Origin: Alkalimonas collagenimarina
GTDB taxonomy: Bacteria; Pseudomonadota; Gammaproteobacteria; Enterobacterales; Alteromonadaceae
NCBI RefSeq assembly: GCF_030717845.1
Contig: NZ_JAUZVZ010000001.1
Location: forward strand, 62,001-126,000
DNA: 64,000 nucleotides
Direction: 5' to 3'
Shown here: one piece after another, positions 1 through 9,017 of the stretch
Layout: each line of letters starts with the position of its first letter
How positions within the stretch are numbered: the first letter of the stretch is position 1
The notes under the pieces: generated by a model
What the model was told of the DNA's origin: nothing
What the model saw: only the letters and a program-made list of their open reading frames with translations
Database searches by the model: none
Made by a program: the position numbers and the translations under genes

Positions 1-437
1 ATCCAGCCATGGCTTGGCAGTGTTTTTTCGCCTTGTTCATTAATGGCGACATCCAATGCCAACACAATGCGCTCACCACCATACTGACGTAGCCAGCTTT
101 GCACTAATTCAGGTTGGCGAATGGCTAAACTGCCAATGACTACACGGCTAGCCCCTGCTGCTAGCAGTTGTTGCACGTCTTGTTCGGAGCGAACGCCGCC
201 TCCGACTTGAATTTGAAGCGGAGCTTCGGTCATTAGTTTCGTCAGTAAGTTTAGCTGGCGCTGACTGGCGTCTTTAGCGCCAGATAAATCCACTACATGC
301 AGAATAGGCGAGCCTGCCGCTGCGTACTGATCGCGCAGTGCCAGCGGGCTGAAACTGTACTCCGTCGTTTGATCGTATGAGCCTTGATACAGCCGCACGA
401 CCTGACCGTCGATTAAATCAATGGCTGGGATAATCAT
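1..437 (-). CDS. hisA: HisA, phosphoribosylformimino-5-aminoimidazole carboxamide ribotide isomerase (partial)
   Basis: Isomerase of the fourth step of histidine biosynthesis (ProFAR to PRFAR), a cytoplasmic (beta/alpha)8 barrel. The gene enters at its start codon (positions 435-437) and is cut by the left edge, so about 145 N-terminal residues are visible. They begin [16 protein letters not shown], with the catalytic Asp at residue 7 in the AIDL motif, and continue with [10 protein letters not shown] and the phosphate-loop segment QVGGGVR. The start overlaps the hisH stop as ATGA, indicating translational coupling. hisF and hisI would be expected beyond the edge; this is inferred from the usual operon order. 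Confidence 0.96.
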   Translation of the reverse strand, partial: MIIPAIDLIDGQVVRLYQGSYDQTTEYSFSPLALRDQYAAAGSPILHVVDLSGAKDASQRQLNLLTKLMTEAPLQIQVGGGVRSEQDVQQLLAAGASRVVIGSLAIRQPELVQSWLRQYGGERIVLALDVAINEQGEKTLPSHGW

Positions 438-1030
438 GGTTTCCACTCCATAAAGTTCTGTAATAAGCGGGCACCCACTTTACCGGAGCGCTCAGGGTGA
501 AACTGAGCACCGGCGACATTGCCTTTGCCAATCACTGCTGAAAAGTCAGTACCATAGTTGCACTGCGCCAGGCTGTATTCATTGGGCGCTACACCAAAAC
601 TATGCACAAAATAGACATAATCCTCTGGGCCAAATTGCTTCAGTAGTGGGTGCGCCTGGATGCTGTGTAGGGTATTCCAGCCCATATGGGGCAGTCGTAA
701 GCCATCGGCCTGCAGAGGCACGACTTCGCCAGGGATCAGGCTTAAGCAAGCCACATCGCCTTCCATGCTATGTGAGGTGAGCATTTGCATACCCAAGCAG
801 ATGCCAAGCACGGGTTGCTGAAGTTGCTGCAGGGTGTCTACCAGTTCCAGCTGGCGAATATTACGCATCGCCTGACCAGCGCTACCAACACCGGGCACAA
901 CCACCCGACTGGCCCCTTGAATAATCGAGGTTTCATTGCTGATCAATGCTTCATAGCCAAGGCGCTGAAAGGCACAGTACACGGAGCTGATATTGGCGCA
1001 ACCGGTATCGACAATCACCAGATCCGTCAT
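434..1030 (-). CDS. hisH: HisH, glutamine amidotransferase subunit of imidazole glycerol phosphate synthase
   Basis: Class I glutamine amidotransferase that hydrolyses glutamine and channels ammonia to HisF, making imidazole glycerol phosphate and AICAR. The 198 residues match the family length. The nucleophile motif GICLGMQ is present near residue 80, and the His-Glu of the triad are in [12 protein letters not shown] near the C-terminus. The start overlaps the hisB stop, and the stop overlaps the hisA start (ATGA). It is an ordinary member of the operon with all catalytic residues visible. Confidence 0.97.
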   Translation of the reverse strand: MTDLVIVDTGCANISSVYCAFQRLGYEALISNETSIIQGASRVVVPGVGSAGQAMRNIRQLELVDTLQQLQQPVLGICLGMQMLTSHSMEGDVACLSLIPGEVVPLQADGLRLPHMGWNTLHSIQAHPLLKQFGPEDYVYFVHSFGVAPNEYSLAQCNYGTDFSAVIGKGNVAGAQFHPERSGKVGARLLQNFMEWKP

Positions 1031-2100
1031 TACAACACCCCTTTTGAACTGGGCAAGGCTTCGCCTGATACGGCAATAGCTTGGCGCAAGGCCCTGCCAA
1101 ATGCTTTAAATAAACCCTCGACCTGATGGTGGCGATTGCCTTCGGTGATGCTCAGGTGCAATGTCATCAGCATGCTGTCACTGATGGAGCGGAAAAAGTG
1201 TGGCACCATTTCCAGGTTCAGGCCGCCGACCATGCCTTCACCCAGTTCACCGGTGAATTTAAATAAAGGACGACCAGATAAATCCAGCACGCATTCTGCC
1301 CGGCACTCATCCATCGGCAGCACGAAACCAAAGCGGTTGATGCCACGCTTATTGCCAAGGGCTTGTTTCAGTGCTTGGCCGAGCGCCAAGGCGGTATCTT
1401 CCACACTGTGGTGATCATCAATGTGCAGATCGCCTTTGACTTCGACCTGCAGCGAAAAACCACCATGGGTAGCAATTTGCTCGAGCATGTGGTCGAAAAA
1501 GCCCACGCCGGTATCAAAGACATTATCCCCGGCACGATCCAAATCGACCGCGATACGAATATCGGTTTCTCGGGTGGTGCGTTGTACACTGGCCTGACGG
1601 CCACGACTTAATAAACGACGGCTGATCTCCGCCCAGCCCAGCGCCTCACGTTGGTATTGAAACGAGGGCAGTCCCATATTGTCGGCCAGTTGCACATCGG
1701 TTAGTCGATCGCCAATCACATAGGAATTGGTAAAATCAATACGGCCTTGCTGCAGGTAGTCTTTGACCAAACCCAGTTTGGGTTTGCGGCAGCTGCAGTT
1801 ATCGTGTTCAAAGTGCGGGCAAATCAGCACGTCATCAAAGACAATGCCCTGCGAGTTGAGCAACTGCATCATTTTTTGCTGCGGTGCATCAAAGTTGGCT
1901 TGGGGAAAGCTGTCGGTCCCAAGGCCATCTTGATTGGTGACCATCACCAAACGATAACCAGCGGCCTGTAACTTTAACAAGGCAGGCACCAGGCCCGGCT
2001 CGTACACCAGCTTTTCAAGGCTATCCAGTTGCTTGTCGATAGCTGGTTCTTCCACCATGGTGCCATCGCGGTCGATAAATAGAATAGGTTGGCCACTCAT
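1030..2100 (-). CDS. hisB: HisB, bifunctional histidinol-phosphatase / imidazoleglycerol-phosphate dehydratase
   Basis: Fusion enzyme typical of gammaproteobacteria, 356 residues. Residues 1 to about 165 are a HAD phosphatase with the nucleophile motif FIDRDGT and a Cys/His zinc site ([14 protein letters not shown]). The remainder is imidazoleglycerol-phosphate dehydratase with the manganese-binding motifs [18 protein letters not shown] and the later [15 protein letters not shown]. It catalyses the dehydratase step and the phosphatase step of histidine synthesis. It overlaps hisC by 4 bases and abuts hisH. No anomaly seen. Confidence 0.97.
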   Translation of the reverse strand: MSGQPILFIDRDGTMVEEPAIDKQLDSLEKLVYEPGLVPALLKLQAAGYRLVMVTNQDGLGTDSFPQANFDAPQQKMMQLLNSQGIVFDDVLICPHFEHDNCSCRKPKLGLVKDYLQQGRIDFTNSYVIGDRLTDVQLADNMGLPSFQYQREALGWAEISRRLLSRGRQASVQRTTRETDIRIAVDLDRAGDNVFDTGVGFFDHMLEQIATHGGFSLQVEVKGDLHIDDHHSVEDTALALGQALKQALGNKRGINRFGFVLPMDECRAECVLDLSGRPLFKFTGELGEGMVGGLNLEMVPHFFRSISDSMLMTLHLSITEGNRHHQVEGLFKAFGRALRQAIAVSGEALPSSKGVL

Positions 2101-3215
2101 GTGTTTTCTTCCTGTACTTGCATAGATTGATCGGGAGTGCTGTCGGCTGAGGTACAGCTTGAAAAATAGCGCTGCATAGCTTGTTGCAAGGCCTGCATTT
2201 CTTCCGGGCTACCAATGGAGACCCGAACCACTTCACTCAGGCCACGTTGGGCGGATTGGTTGCGAATTAAAATGCCCTCGGCTTGCAAGGCTGAGACACA
2301 GGCTGCAGCATCATCCACTTGCAGCAGCACATAGTTGGCATTGCTGGGCCAGACGGTCGTGACGCCAGGCTGACCAGCAACAAACTGACTGAAGTCATTC
2401 CGTAATTGATTAATGGTAGCGACACTCTGTTGCATGGCTGCAATGCCCTGTTCCGATAATGCCTGGGTCGCGATTTGAGCAACTGGTTCAGCGATAGGAT
2501 AAGGCGCAATCATTTGTTTCAATGCCTGAATGACTTCAGGTGCTGCCAGAGTAAAGCCACAACGTAAGCCAGCTAAAGCAAAGGCCTTGGATAAGGTGCG
2601 CAGTATCACCAGGTGCGGGTATGTAGCCAGCAAATCAATGACACTCGCCTGCATAGCAAATTCGATATAGGCTTCATCTACCACCACCAGCGCTTCGCCA
2701 TGAAAGTGCTCCAGCACCTCAATAATCTGCTGACGTGGGATTAAATCACCCGTTGGGTTGTTTGGGCTGCATATAAACACCAACTTCGCGTTGCATTGCA
2801 TTAACGCGTCGGTATCCAACGTAAAGTCAGGTAGCAGGGGCACGGTCACGGTTGCGACCTGATTGCTCTGGGCACTGATGGCGTACATGCCATAGGTTGG
2901 TGGACAGATGGCGATGCGATCTTCCACCGGCTCGCAAAAGCTTCGGATCAGCAATTCAATGCCTTCATCAGCACCGCGACTGACCAGAACCTGCTCTGGC
3001 TGTACACCGGCGTAGCTGGCGTAGGCCTGCACCAGACTAGCTGGCTGACAGGATGGATAGCGGTTAAAACAACCATTCAGCTGATAACTGGGGGCCAGTG
3101 CATTTTCATTGGCGTTAAGCCAGACCGCACCGCCGCTCATACTGCGCCGGGCAGACGCATACGGCTCAATGGCTTGCACCGAGGCGCGTGCTAATGGGGA
3201 GATATTAGTTGTCAT
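2097..3215 (-). CDS. hisC: HisC, histidinol-phosphate aminotransferase
   Basis: PLP-dependent class I/II aminotransferase that converts imidazole acetol phosphate to histidinol phosphate. Family motifs are visible: the NPTGD segment, the VVDEAYIEF strand, and the Schiff-base Lys in [15 protein letters not shown]. The frame is open eight codons further upstream, but the ATG at 3213-3215 is preferred: it yields [14 protein letters not shown], a normal family N-terminus, and has a GGAG/AGG element just upstream. This gives 372 residues and an 11-base overlap with hisD. Confidence 0.95.
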   Translation of the reverse strand: MTTNISPLARASVQAIEPYASARRSMSGGAVWLNANENALAPSYQLNGCFNRYPSCQPASLVQAYASYAGVQPEQVLVSRGADEGIELLIRSFCEPVEDRIAICPPTYGMYAISAQSNQVATVTVPLLPDFTLDTDALMQCNAKLVFICSPNNPTGDLIPRQQIIEVLEHFHGEALVVVDEAYIEFAMQASVIDLLATYPHLVILRTLSKAFALAGLRCGFTLAAPEVIQALKQMIAPYPIAEPVAQIATQALSEQGIAAMQQSVATINQLRNDFSQFVAGQPGVTTVWPSNANYVLLQVDDAAACVSALQAEGILIRNQSAQRGLSEVVRVSIGSPEEMQALQQAMQRYFSSCTSADSTPDQSMQVQEENT

Positions 3216-4557
3216 TGCCTGACTCCACTCGTTGTACACTCAGATCCTGTTTGTCCAGTTCTTGCAGACGTAGTGACACCGCCAGAGCATGGGCATCTAA
3301 TTGCTCGGCTTCAGCCAGCGTGACGATGGCAGGGCCGATGGTACGCATGCCTTGCTCAGTTAAACGCTGCACCGTGTAGCGGCGGTAAAAATCGATCAAG
3401 GATAAGCTCGACACACTGCGGCTATAGCCATAGGTTGGCAATACATGGTTGGTGCCGCTGACGTAATCGCCAGCAGACTCCGGCGTCCAGGGACCAACAA
3501 AGATACTGCCGGCGCTGTCGAACTGATCGACCAGCTCATCATCGCAGCAAGTTTGTACAATCAGGTGTTCCGGTGCATAACGATTGGTCACCGCAACGGC
3601 TGTAGCCAAATCTGCGGTAAAAATAGCACGGCTGTGGCTTAAAGCTTGGCGGGCAATATCAGCCCGTGGCAGGGTAGCCAGCTGCTTTTCAACCTGAATC
3701 ATGGTTTGCTCAATCAGTTGCATACTCGGGCTAACCAGTAACACTTGCGAATCCGGGCCATGCTCAGCTTGTGATAGCAAATCAGCAGCAACAAAAGCAG
3801 GGTTGGCATTGTCATCAGCCATTACCAGCACTTCGGATGGGCCTGCCGGCATATCGATGATAGCGCCTTTGGCATCCTGACTGACTTGTTGCTTGGCTTC
3901 CGTCACGTAGCGGTTGCCAGGACCAAATATTTTATCGACTTTGGCGATGCTTGCGGTGCCATAGGCCAGAGCGGCAATAGCCTGAGCGCCACCAATGGTG
4001 TAGATTTCATCGATATCGCACAGCTCAGCGGCATAGATTATTTCTGGTGCAATATCACCAGCGGCTGGTTTTCCCGGCGGCGTTACCAGCACGGTCCGGT
4101 TGCACCCTGCCAGCTGAGCTGGCACACCCAGCATCAACACGGTTGACGGCAAGGGCGCACTACCACCTGGCACATAAAGACCAACTGAGGCAATGGCGCG
4201 GTTACGCAGCTGGCAAAACACGCCGATACTGGTTTCTATTTCAATATCTTTTGGCGTTTGGGCGGCATGAAATTTACGAATGTTATCGTAAGCCAGCTCG
4301 ATGGCGGCTTTCCGTTTCGGATCCAGCTGTGCTATCAACTGCTGGCGCTGCTGACTATCCAGCAGCAATGGATTAGTCTCCAGCCCATCGAATTGCTGGC
4401 TTAACCGAACCAGCGCGGCATCACCATCACGGCGCACCTGCGCAATAATATCCGCAACCTGAGCGCTGAGGCTAGCAGAGTCAGCCAGCTCAGGGCGAGC
4501 CAGCGCGGCTTGTTGCCCCTCGCCACTCAGTTGTTGCCAGTCAAGAATACGGCTCAT
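3205..4557 (-). CDS. hisD: HisD, histidinol dehydrogenase
   Basis: Zinc- and NAD-dependent enzyme that performs the last two oxidations from L-histidinol to L-histidine. The 450 residues are slightly longer than the usual 430 or so. Family motifs are clear: VPGGSAPLPSTVLM, the FGPGNRYVTEAK segment, the DMPAGPSEVLV signature, the AEHGPDSQ metal site and the YAPEHLIVQT segment. It starts three bases after the hisG stop, as in other gammaproteobacterial his operons. Confidence 0.97.
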   Translation of the reverse strand: MSRILDWQQLSGEGQQAALARPELADSASLSAQVADIIAQVRRDGDAALVRLSQQFDGLETNPLLLDSQQRQQLIAQLDPKRKAAIELAYDNIRKFHAAQTPKDIEIETSIGVFCQLRNRAIASVGLYVPGGSAPLPSTVLMLGVPAQLAGCNRTVLVTPPGKPAAGDIAPEIIYAAELCDIDEIYTIGGAQAIAALAYGTASIAKVDKIFGPGNRYVTEAKQQVSQDAKGAIIDMPAGPSEVLVMADDNANPAFVAADLLSQAEHGPDSQVLLVSPSMQLIEQTMIQVEKQLATLPRADIARQALSHSRAIFTADLATAVAVTNRYAPEHLIVQTCCDDELVDQFDSAGSIFVGPWTPESAGDYVSGTNHVLPTYGYSRSVSSLSLIDFYRRYTVQRLTEQGMRTIGPAIVTLAEAEQLDAHALAVSLRLQELDKQDLSVQRVESGNDN

Positions 4558-4560
4558 GAC

Positions 4561-5469
4561 TTACTCCATCATCTTCTCAATCGGTAACACCAATATGGAG
4601 CTGGCACCCAATGCTTTTAATTGCTCCATGGTTTCCCAGAACAGGGTTTCGCTGCTGACCACGTGTACGGCCATCTGTTCATCATTGCCGGCCAGTGGCA
4701 GCAAAGTCGGGTTCTCGGCGCCGGGAAGTAAGGCAATGATTTCATTGAGCTTAGCTTTCGGAGCATGCAGCATAATGTATTTGCTTTCATTGGCCTGCAT
4801 CACGGCAGAAATACGCGGCATCAGGGTGTTGATAATCTTCAGTTGCGCCGCATCGCTGACGTTTTTACGCTGGATCAGGACCGCTTTGCTGCGATAAATC
4901 ACTTCGACTTCCCGTAACCCATTGGCTTCTAAGGTGGCACCGGTGGATACCAGATCACAAATGGCATCAGCCAAACCCGCCCGTGGCGCCACTTCAACGG
5001 AGCCCTTTAAATTGACAATACGGGCTTGAACCCCTTGTTGCTTCAGATAGCGATTCAGTAAGCGTGGATAAGTGGTGGCGATGGTTTTACCTGCCAGACT
5101 GGTTGGTCCCTGATAATCGGCTTCCTGCTGTACGGCGATGGATAAACGGCAACCACCAAAGCTGAGACGACTTAAGATGTCATAATCGCATGGCTCGTTA
5201 TCCAGCTGGCGCTGCAAGGATTCTTCTTCCAGCACGTTTTCACCGACGATGCCAAGATCACAGACTCCATCCATCACCAAGCCGGGGATATCATCATCAC
5301 GCACCCGCAGAATATCGATGTCCATGTTTTCCACATGGGCAATCAAGCGTTGTTCGCGTAAATTGATTTTTAAACCACAGCTGGTGAATAAGGCTTGTGA
5401 CTCTTGCGACAAACGGCCTGACTTTTGCGTGGCAATGCGCAAACGTGAAGAATGTTGATTGAATGTCAT
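4561..5469 (-). CDS. hisG: HisG, ATP phosphoribosyltransferase (long form)
   Basis: First and committed enzyme of histidine biosynthesis: it joins ATP and PRPP to give phosphoribosyl-ATP and is feedback-inhibited by histidine. At 302 residues it is the long, HisZ-independent form with a C-terminal regulatory ACT-like domain. Visible motifs are [12 protein letters not shown] at the N-terminus, the [10 protein letters not shown] segment, and the PRPP-binding stretch [19 protein letters not shown] Shine-Dalgarno lies at 5476-5479. It is the first structural gene of the operon, directly after the leader and attenuator. Confidence 0.97.
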   Translation of the reverse strand: MTFNQHSSRLRIATQKSGRLSQESQALFTSCGLKINLREQRLIAHVENMDIDILRVRDDDIPGLVMDGVCDLGIVGENVLEEESLQRQLDNEPCDYDILSRLSFGGCRLSIAVQQEADYQGPTSLAGKTIATTYPRLLNRYLKQQGVQARIVNLKGSVEVAPRAGLADAICDLVSTGATLEANGLREVEVIYRSKAVLIQRKNVSDAAQLKIINTLMPRISAVMQANESKYIMLHAPKAKLNEIIALLPGAENPTLLPLAGNDEQMAVHVVSSETLFWETMEQLKALGASSILVLPIEKMME

Positions 5470-5491
5470 ACTGTACTCCGAAATAAATAAG

Positions 5492-5518
5492 AAAAACCCC
5501 GGGTTCTCCCGGGGTTTT
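5492..5518 (-). terminator. his operon attenuator terminator
   Basis: Perfect inverted repeat CCCCGGG / TTCT loop / CCCGGGG at 5497-5514, extended by AAAA/TTTT on both sides. Read on the minus strand it gives a GC-rich hairpin followed by a U run, placed between the leader peptide and hisG. This is the classical position of the transcription attenuator of histidine operons; the competing antiterminator structure was not folded. Confidence 0.88.
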
Positions 5519-5574
5519 ACGATAACCTGCCACCAGAGGAACCAACTAACAGCCCTCCGACAAAGCCGGATGGC

Positions 5575-5613
5575 TTAGTAGTGATGATGGTGGTGGAAGC
5601 GTAGAGTGTTCAT
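5575..5613 (-). CDS. hisL: HisL, his operon leader peptide
   Basis: Twelve-codon open reading frame reading MNTLRFHHHHHY and then TAA, with five consecutive histidine codons. A GAGAG element lies upstream of the ATG. It is followed by the hairpin at 5492-5518 and then hisG. By established knowledge of his attenuation, ribosome stalling on the His codons when charged tRNA-His is scarce prevents terminator formation and lets the operon be transcribed. The run of five His codons is slightly shorter than the seven of E. coli. Confidence 0.92.
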   Translation of the reverse strand: MNTLRFHHHHHY

Positions 5614-5929
5614 TTTACTCTCAGGTTATGTCAAATAAGTTGTTATACAAGTTATCGTCTTGGCAGCGGTATGGCAAGTTATTTTTAGAAAAATCAAAAA
5701 TGAAAGGTTTTGTTTAAATATTTGATTTTATAGGTTTTGTTTGATTGTTGTTCAGTAAGGGTGGTAATTTAATTCATCGTAACTGGTTTGCTTGTAACGA
5801 GTTGAGTTCAAAAAGTGCTCAGGTTGTATAGTCATTGTGTGTGTGCAAATTATCGGGGGTTTGATTTTGCATACCATATTCTATATGTTCCTGTTAGGGT
5901 GCATGGCAATGTGATGTGGAGCGTGAATA
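5614..5929. other. Divergent intergenic region between hisL and the DPP4-like gene
   Basis: AT-rich, non-coding, 316 bases. It must hold the his operon promoter on the minus strand and the peptidase promoter on the plus strand. No convincing pair of -35/-10 boxes could be fixed by eye for either. The only other structure noticed is a weak palindrome at 5866-5877, listed separately. Confidence 0.6.
5866..5877. promoter_or_regulatory. Weak candidate operator before the DPP4-like gene
   Basis: The 12-mer TTTGCATACCAT matches the island palindrome ATTGTATACAAT at 9 of 12 positions. Its reverse strand carries GTATGCAA, which also occurs in the site upstream of the TonB-dependent receptor. It lies about 52 bases before the start codon. 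Given the low information content it may be chance. Confidence 0.25.
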
Positions 5930-8050
5930 ATGACTTTAACTCAATTGGTTAGCGGCAGTTTGCTGCTGGTTTGCCTTGTGGCTCAGTCCGCTCCGGATAG
6001 AGCGGTAATTGAGCGTTCTTTGGATCTGCGCGAAAACTGGTTGCCATTGACCCGCAACCTGATGCTGGAACCCGTCTGGACTCGAACTGGGGATGCTTTT
6101 CATTATAAGCTCAGTGTGGAAGGGGGATTTTTATTTTTTCGTGATCAGGTCTACCAATCTCAAACGGAACCCGCATTTGATCATCAGTTGGTTGCGACCG
6201 GTTTAAGTCGCGTGACCGGGCAAGATTACACCGCTTTAAACTTACCTTTTGATAGATTTCAATACGCAGACGATGGCCAATCAATACGATTTTATCTGCA
6301 CAACATCCACTGGCAGTGCCAGCTGCAGGTGGCAAATTGTCAGGATGTGACCGAACAAAGGCAGCCCAGCGCATTTGGTGTTGTCAGGGATCTGCAGCAG
6401 CAAGCAGCATCTGGACCTGTGCCATCGCCGGATGGAAACTATCAAGCTCAAGTGAGTGGTCATAATCTTTTGGTGCTCGATCAGCAGGGGCGTTTGGTAT
6501 TTCAGACTGAGGATGGTGTGAGCAGCAACTTCTATGATCCGCAATTGATCCGTTGGGCTCCTGACAGCTCTGCACTGGCCTTAGTAAGGGTGCAGCCGGG
6601 CAAGGCGCGTTACGTCACAAGGGTTTTATCGGCGCCTGCCGATCAGCTTGAACCACAAGTTATTCAGCAACTTTATCCCAAGCCTGGAGATGCAGTCGAT
6701 GTCGATCAACCGGTGCTAGTTCGGCCAGCTGATAAAACAGCAATTGATATTCCGACTACGCTGTTTCCCAGCCCTTATCGCATCGATAGTTTGGCCTGGC
6801 AGCAAGGCGATCAGGGCGTTGTTTGGTTATCCGAGCGTGATGGCTGGTCGCATTTGTATTGGGTTGATAGTGCCGGACAACAACTACAGCAATTGACCCA
6901 GGGCAACTGGCGGGTGCGGCAGGTACTGGCTGTCGATGAAAGTTCAGGTACTATCTGGTTTACCGCCAGTGGCTACTATCCGGGACAAGACCCTTATTAT
7001 GAACACCTGTTCCGTGTTGGTCTGGATGGCAGTGATTTTACGACGCTGACTGAAGGTAATGCTCACCATGAAGTGACTTTATCGCCGGACTACCAGCATT
7101 TTATCCTGCGTTATTCACGGGTTGATTTACCTTATGTGGCTGAGCTGCGCCAAAGCCATGATGGTTCACTGGTACGTGAGTTGGCTCGGGCGGATATTAG
7201 CCAGTTAAGCGCTGCTGGCTTTCGGCCGCCACAGCCCTTTGTTGCCAAAGGCCGGGATGGTGAAACCGACATCTGGGGCTTGATTGTCAAGCCACAAAAC
7301 TTTGATCCGGACCAAGCCTATCCGGTGATTGAGAATATCTACGCTGGCCCGCACGATAGCTTTGTACCGAAAAGTTTCTGGCCCTTTGGCTTTCATTCTG
7401 GTGGCGATAAGGTCATTGGGATGCAGGCTATGGCCGATCTGGGCTTTATTGTGGTGCAAATCGATGGCATGGGCACGGCGAATCGCTCTAAAGCCTTTCA
7501 TGATGTAGCCTGGCAAGACTTAGTCGACTCAGGCTTTCCCGATCGGATTTTATGGCATCAGGCCGCGGCGAAGCAGTTTCCCTGGTACAACATAGAGGAC
7601 GGTATGGGTATATACGGTGCATCGGCTGGTGGTCAAAGTACGGTCGCTGCGTTGTTGTTTCACCCTGAATTTTATAAGGTTGGCGTCGCCTACGCGGGTT
7701 GCTATGACAATCGAATGGACAAGATCAGCTGGAATGAGCAATGGTTGGGTTATCCTATTGGGTCCCAGTATGCGGCATCCTCGGTGGTGGAGCAGGCGCA
7801 CTTGCTACAGGGGCAACTTTTGATTATCAACGGCGAGCAAGACAGCAATGTCGATCCGGCTTCGACTATGCAGCTGGTGGATGCGCTGATCCGGGCAGAT
7901 AAAGATTTTGATTTACTGATTGTCCCAGGTGGAGAGCACAGTGTTGGGCGTTCAAGCGGACCTATCCGTTATGTTCAGCGTCGGCAGTTTGACTTTTTTC
8001 TACGTCATCTGAAGCAGCAAGATACTCCCGACTGGAACCGGGTACAGTAA
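5930..8050 (+). CDS. Prolyl oligopeptidase family (S9), DPP4-like dipeptidyl peptidase
   Basis: Serine peptidase of 706 residues with a cleavable signal peptide (residues 1-20), a beta-propeller DPPIV N-terminal domain and a C-terminal alpha/beta-hydrolase domain. The catalytic residues are visible: Ser565 in GASAGGQ, Asp638 in GEQDSNVDP and His670 in GGEHSVGR. The family removes dipeptides after proline or alanine, a good fit to collagen-derived Gly-Pro-X peptides, and is probably periplasmic. A GGAG element precedes the ATG. It is divergent from the his operon and convergent with the next gene. Assignment to DPP4 rather than another S9 subfamily is by overall resemblance; substrate range is inferred. 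Confidence 0.88.
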   Translation: MTLTQLVSGSLLLVCLVAQSAPDRAVIERSLDLRENWLPLTRNLMLEPVWTRTGDAFHYKLSVEGGFLFFRDQVYQSQTEPAFDHQLVATGLSRVTGQDYTALNLPFDRFQYADDGQSIRFYLHNIHWQCQLQVANCQDVTEQRQPSAFGVVRDLQQQAASGPVPSPDGNYQAQVSGHNLLVLDQQGRLVFQTEDGVSSNFYDPQLIRWAPDSSALALVRVQPGKARYVTRVLSAPADQLEPQVIQQLYPKPGDAVDVDQPVLVRPADKTAIDIPTTLFPSPYRIDSLAWQQGDQGVVWLSERDGWSHLYWVDSAGQQLQQLTQGNWRVRQVLAVDESSGTIWFTASGYYPGQDPYYEHLFRVGLDGSDFTTLTEGNAHHEVTLSPDYQHFILRYSRVDLPYVAELRQSHDGSLVRELARADISQLSAAGFRPPQPFVAKGRDGETDIWGLIVKPQNFDPDQAYPVIENIYAGPHDSFVPKSFWPFGFHSGGDKVIGMQAMADLGFIVVQIDGMGTANRSKAFHDVAWQDLVDSGFPDRILWHQAAAKQFPWYNIEDGMGIYGASAGGQSTVAALLFHPEFYKVGVAYAGCYDNRMDKISWNEQWLGYPIGSQYAASSVVEQAHLLQGQLLIINGEQDSNVDPASTMQLVDALIRADKDFDLLIVPGGEHSVGRSSGPIRYVQRRQFDFFLRHLKQQDTPDWNRVQ

Positions 8051-8062
8051 GTCTGTGCCCGG
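8038..8062. terminator. Possible bidirectional terminator between convergent genes
   Basis: CCGGGTACAG (8038-8047) pairs along its whole length with CTGTGCCCGG (8053-8062), with one G-T wobble, across a 5-base loop. It overlaps the peptidase stop codon and lies between two convergent genes. No strong T run follows on either side, so it is a moderate call. Confidence 0.5.
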
Positions 8063-8075
8063 TAACGCTAAATTG

Positions 8076-9017
8076 TCAGGGGAACTCCAGCATTAATCTG
8101 GCCGCTGCCAAATCGGCCAATGCAGTGCCAACTGCTTTAAACACCTGAATGCGGTCGGCCTGCCAACACAGGCTGTCGTTGCGGCAAAGCTCAGCCAGTT
8201 CGGCCCGGATATGGTGCGGCTGGATTTTCTCCGCCTGCAGCGGGAGCAGAATTTCACCCGCTTCGTTCAGGCAATTGGCGCGGCTATCTACATACAGCAG
8301 GCCATCAACCACCAACTGGGTATCGATTTCACTGCAATTGGCATGGTGGTTACCAAGTGCATCCACCAGAGTGCCCGGTTGCACCCAGTCGGCTGGAAAG
8401 AGTGGCTCAGTAGCCGCGGTGGCGCAGCAGATGATATCGGCCTTTTGCAGCAAACAGGCAGAGCGTTCAGCTGCCTGAATACGCAGTGCTGGTCGCTCTG
8501 TTTGCAACTCTGCCTGCAAAGAGGCCGCCAGTTGCTGCGCTTTAGCAGGATCCCGGCCGACAATGTACACATCGTCCAGTTGCCGGATACTGGCATAGGC
8601 TTTGACCAGATATGGTGCCAGCTTGCCGGTGCCAAACAGCACCAAGGTACTGGCGGCCGGATTGGCCAGATAAGATCCAGCCAATGCTGAGATGGCGGCT
8701 GTGCGCCACAGGGTAATACTCGTCCCGTCCAACAGGGCCAATGGTTCGCCACTGTGCCGGCAGAACAGCATAATTTTGGCGTGCAAGCGCTCTTTACCTT
8801 GGGCTGGGTTTTGCGGGAAATAGGTAAATAGCTTGCAGCCAATCACTTTTTCATCCCAGGCTGGTAGCAAAGCCAAGGCTTCTGGTTGCCCGGCTGTCAG
8901 CGGCAACAGCTGACGGGCGGGCATGCCAAAATCACCGGCAAAGCTCTGACGTAAACTGGCGATAAGAGGTGGAAATTGCATGGTCTGATGAATACTGTCT
9001 GCTTGGATCAGTTGCAT
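8076..9017 (-). CDS. Ornithine cyclodeaminase/mu-crystallin family, probable delta1-pyrroline-2-carboxylate reductase
   Basis: NAD(P)-binding protein of 313 residues with the family features LLDGTSITLWRTAAISALA and the Rossmann glycine motif LFGTGKLAPY around residue 130. Where true ornithine cyclodeaminases carry a catalytic Asp in a GGDCPGKTE-like segment, this protein reads GNHHANCSEID, which argues for a reductase. Relatives in hydroxyproline gene clusters (LhpI type) reduce pyrroline-2-carboxylate to L-proline. The gene overlaps the M24 peptidase start-proximal gene by 10 bases and forms a two-gene operon with it. Alternatives are an alanine-dehydrogenase-like or cyclic-imine reductase role. 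Confidence 0.75.
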   Translation of the reverse strand: MQLIQADSIHQTMQFPPLIASLRQSFAGDFGMPARQLLPLTAGQPEALALLPAWDEKVIGCKLFTYFPQNPAQGKERLHAKIMLFCRHSGEPLALLDGTSITLWRTAAISALAGSYLANPAASTLVLFGTGKLAPYLVKAYASIRQLDDVYIVGRDPAKAQQLAASLQAELQTERPALRIQAAERSACLLQKADIICCATAATEPLFPADWVQPGTLVDALGNHHANCSEIDTQLVVDGLLYVDSRANCLNEAGEILLPLQAEKIQPHHIRAELAELCRNDSLCWQADRIQVFKAVGTALADLAAARLMLEFP

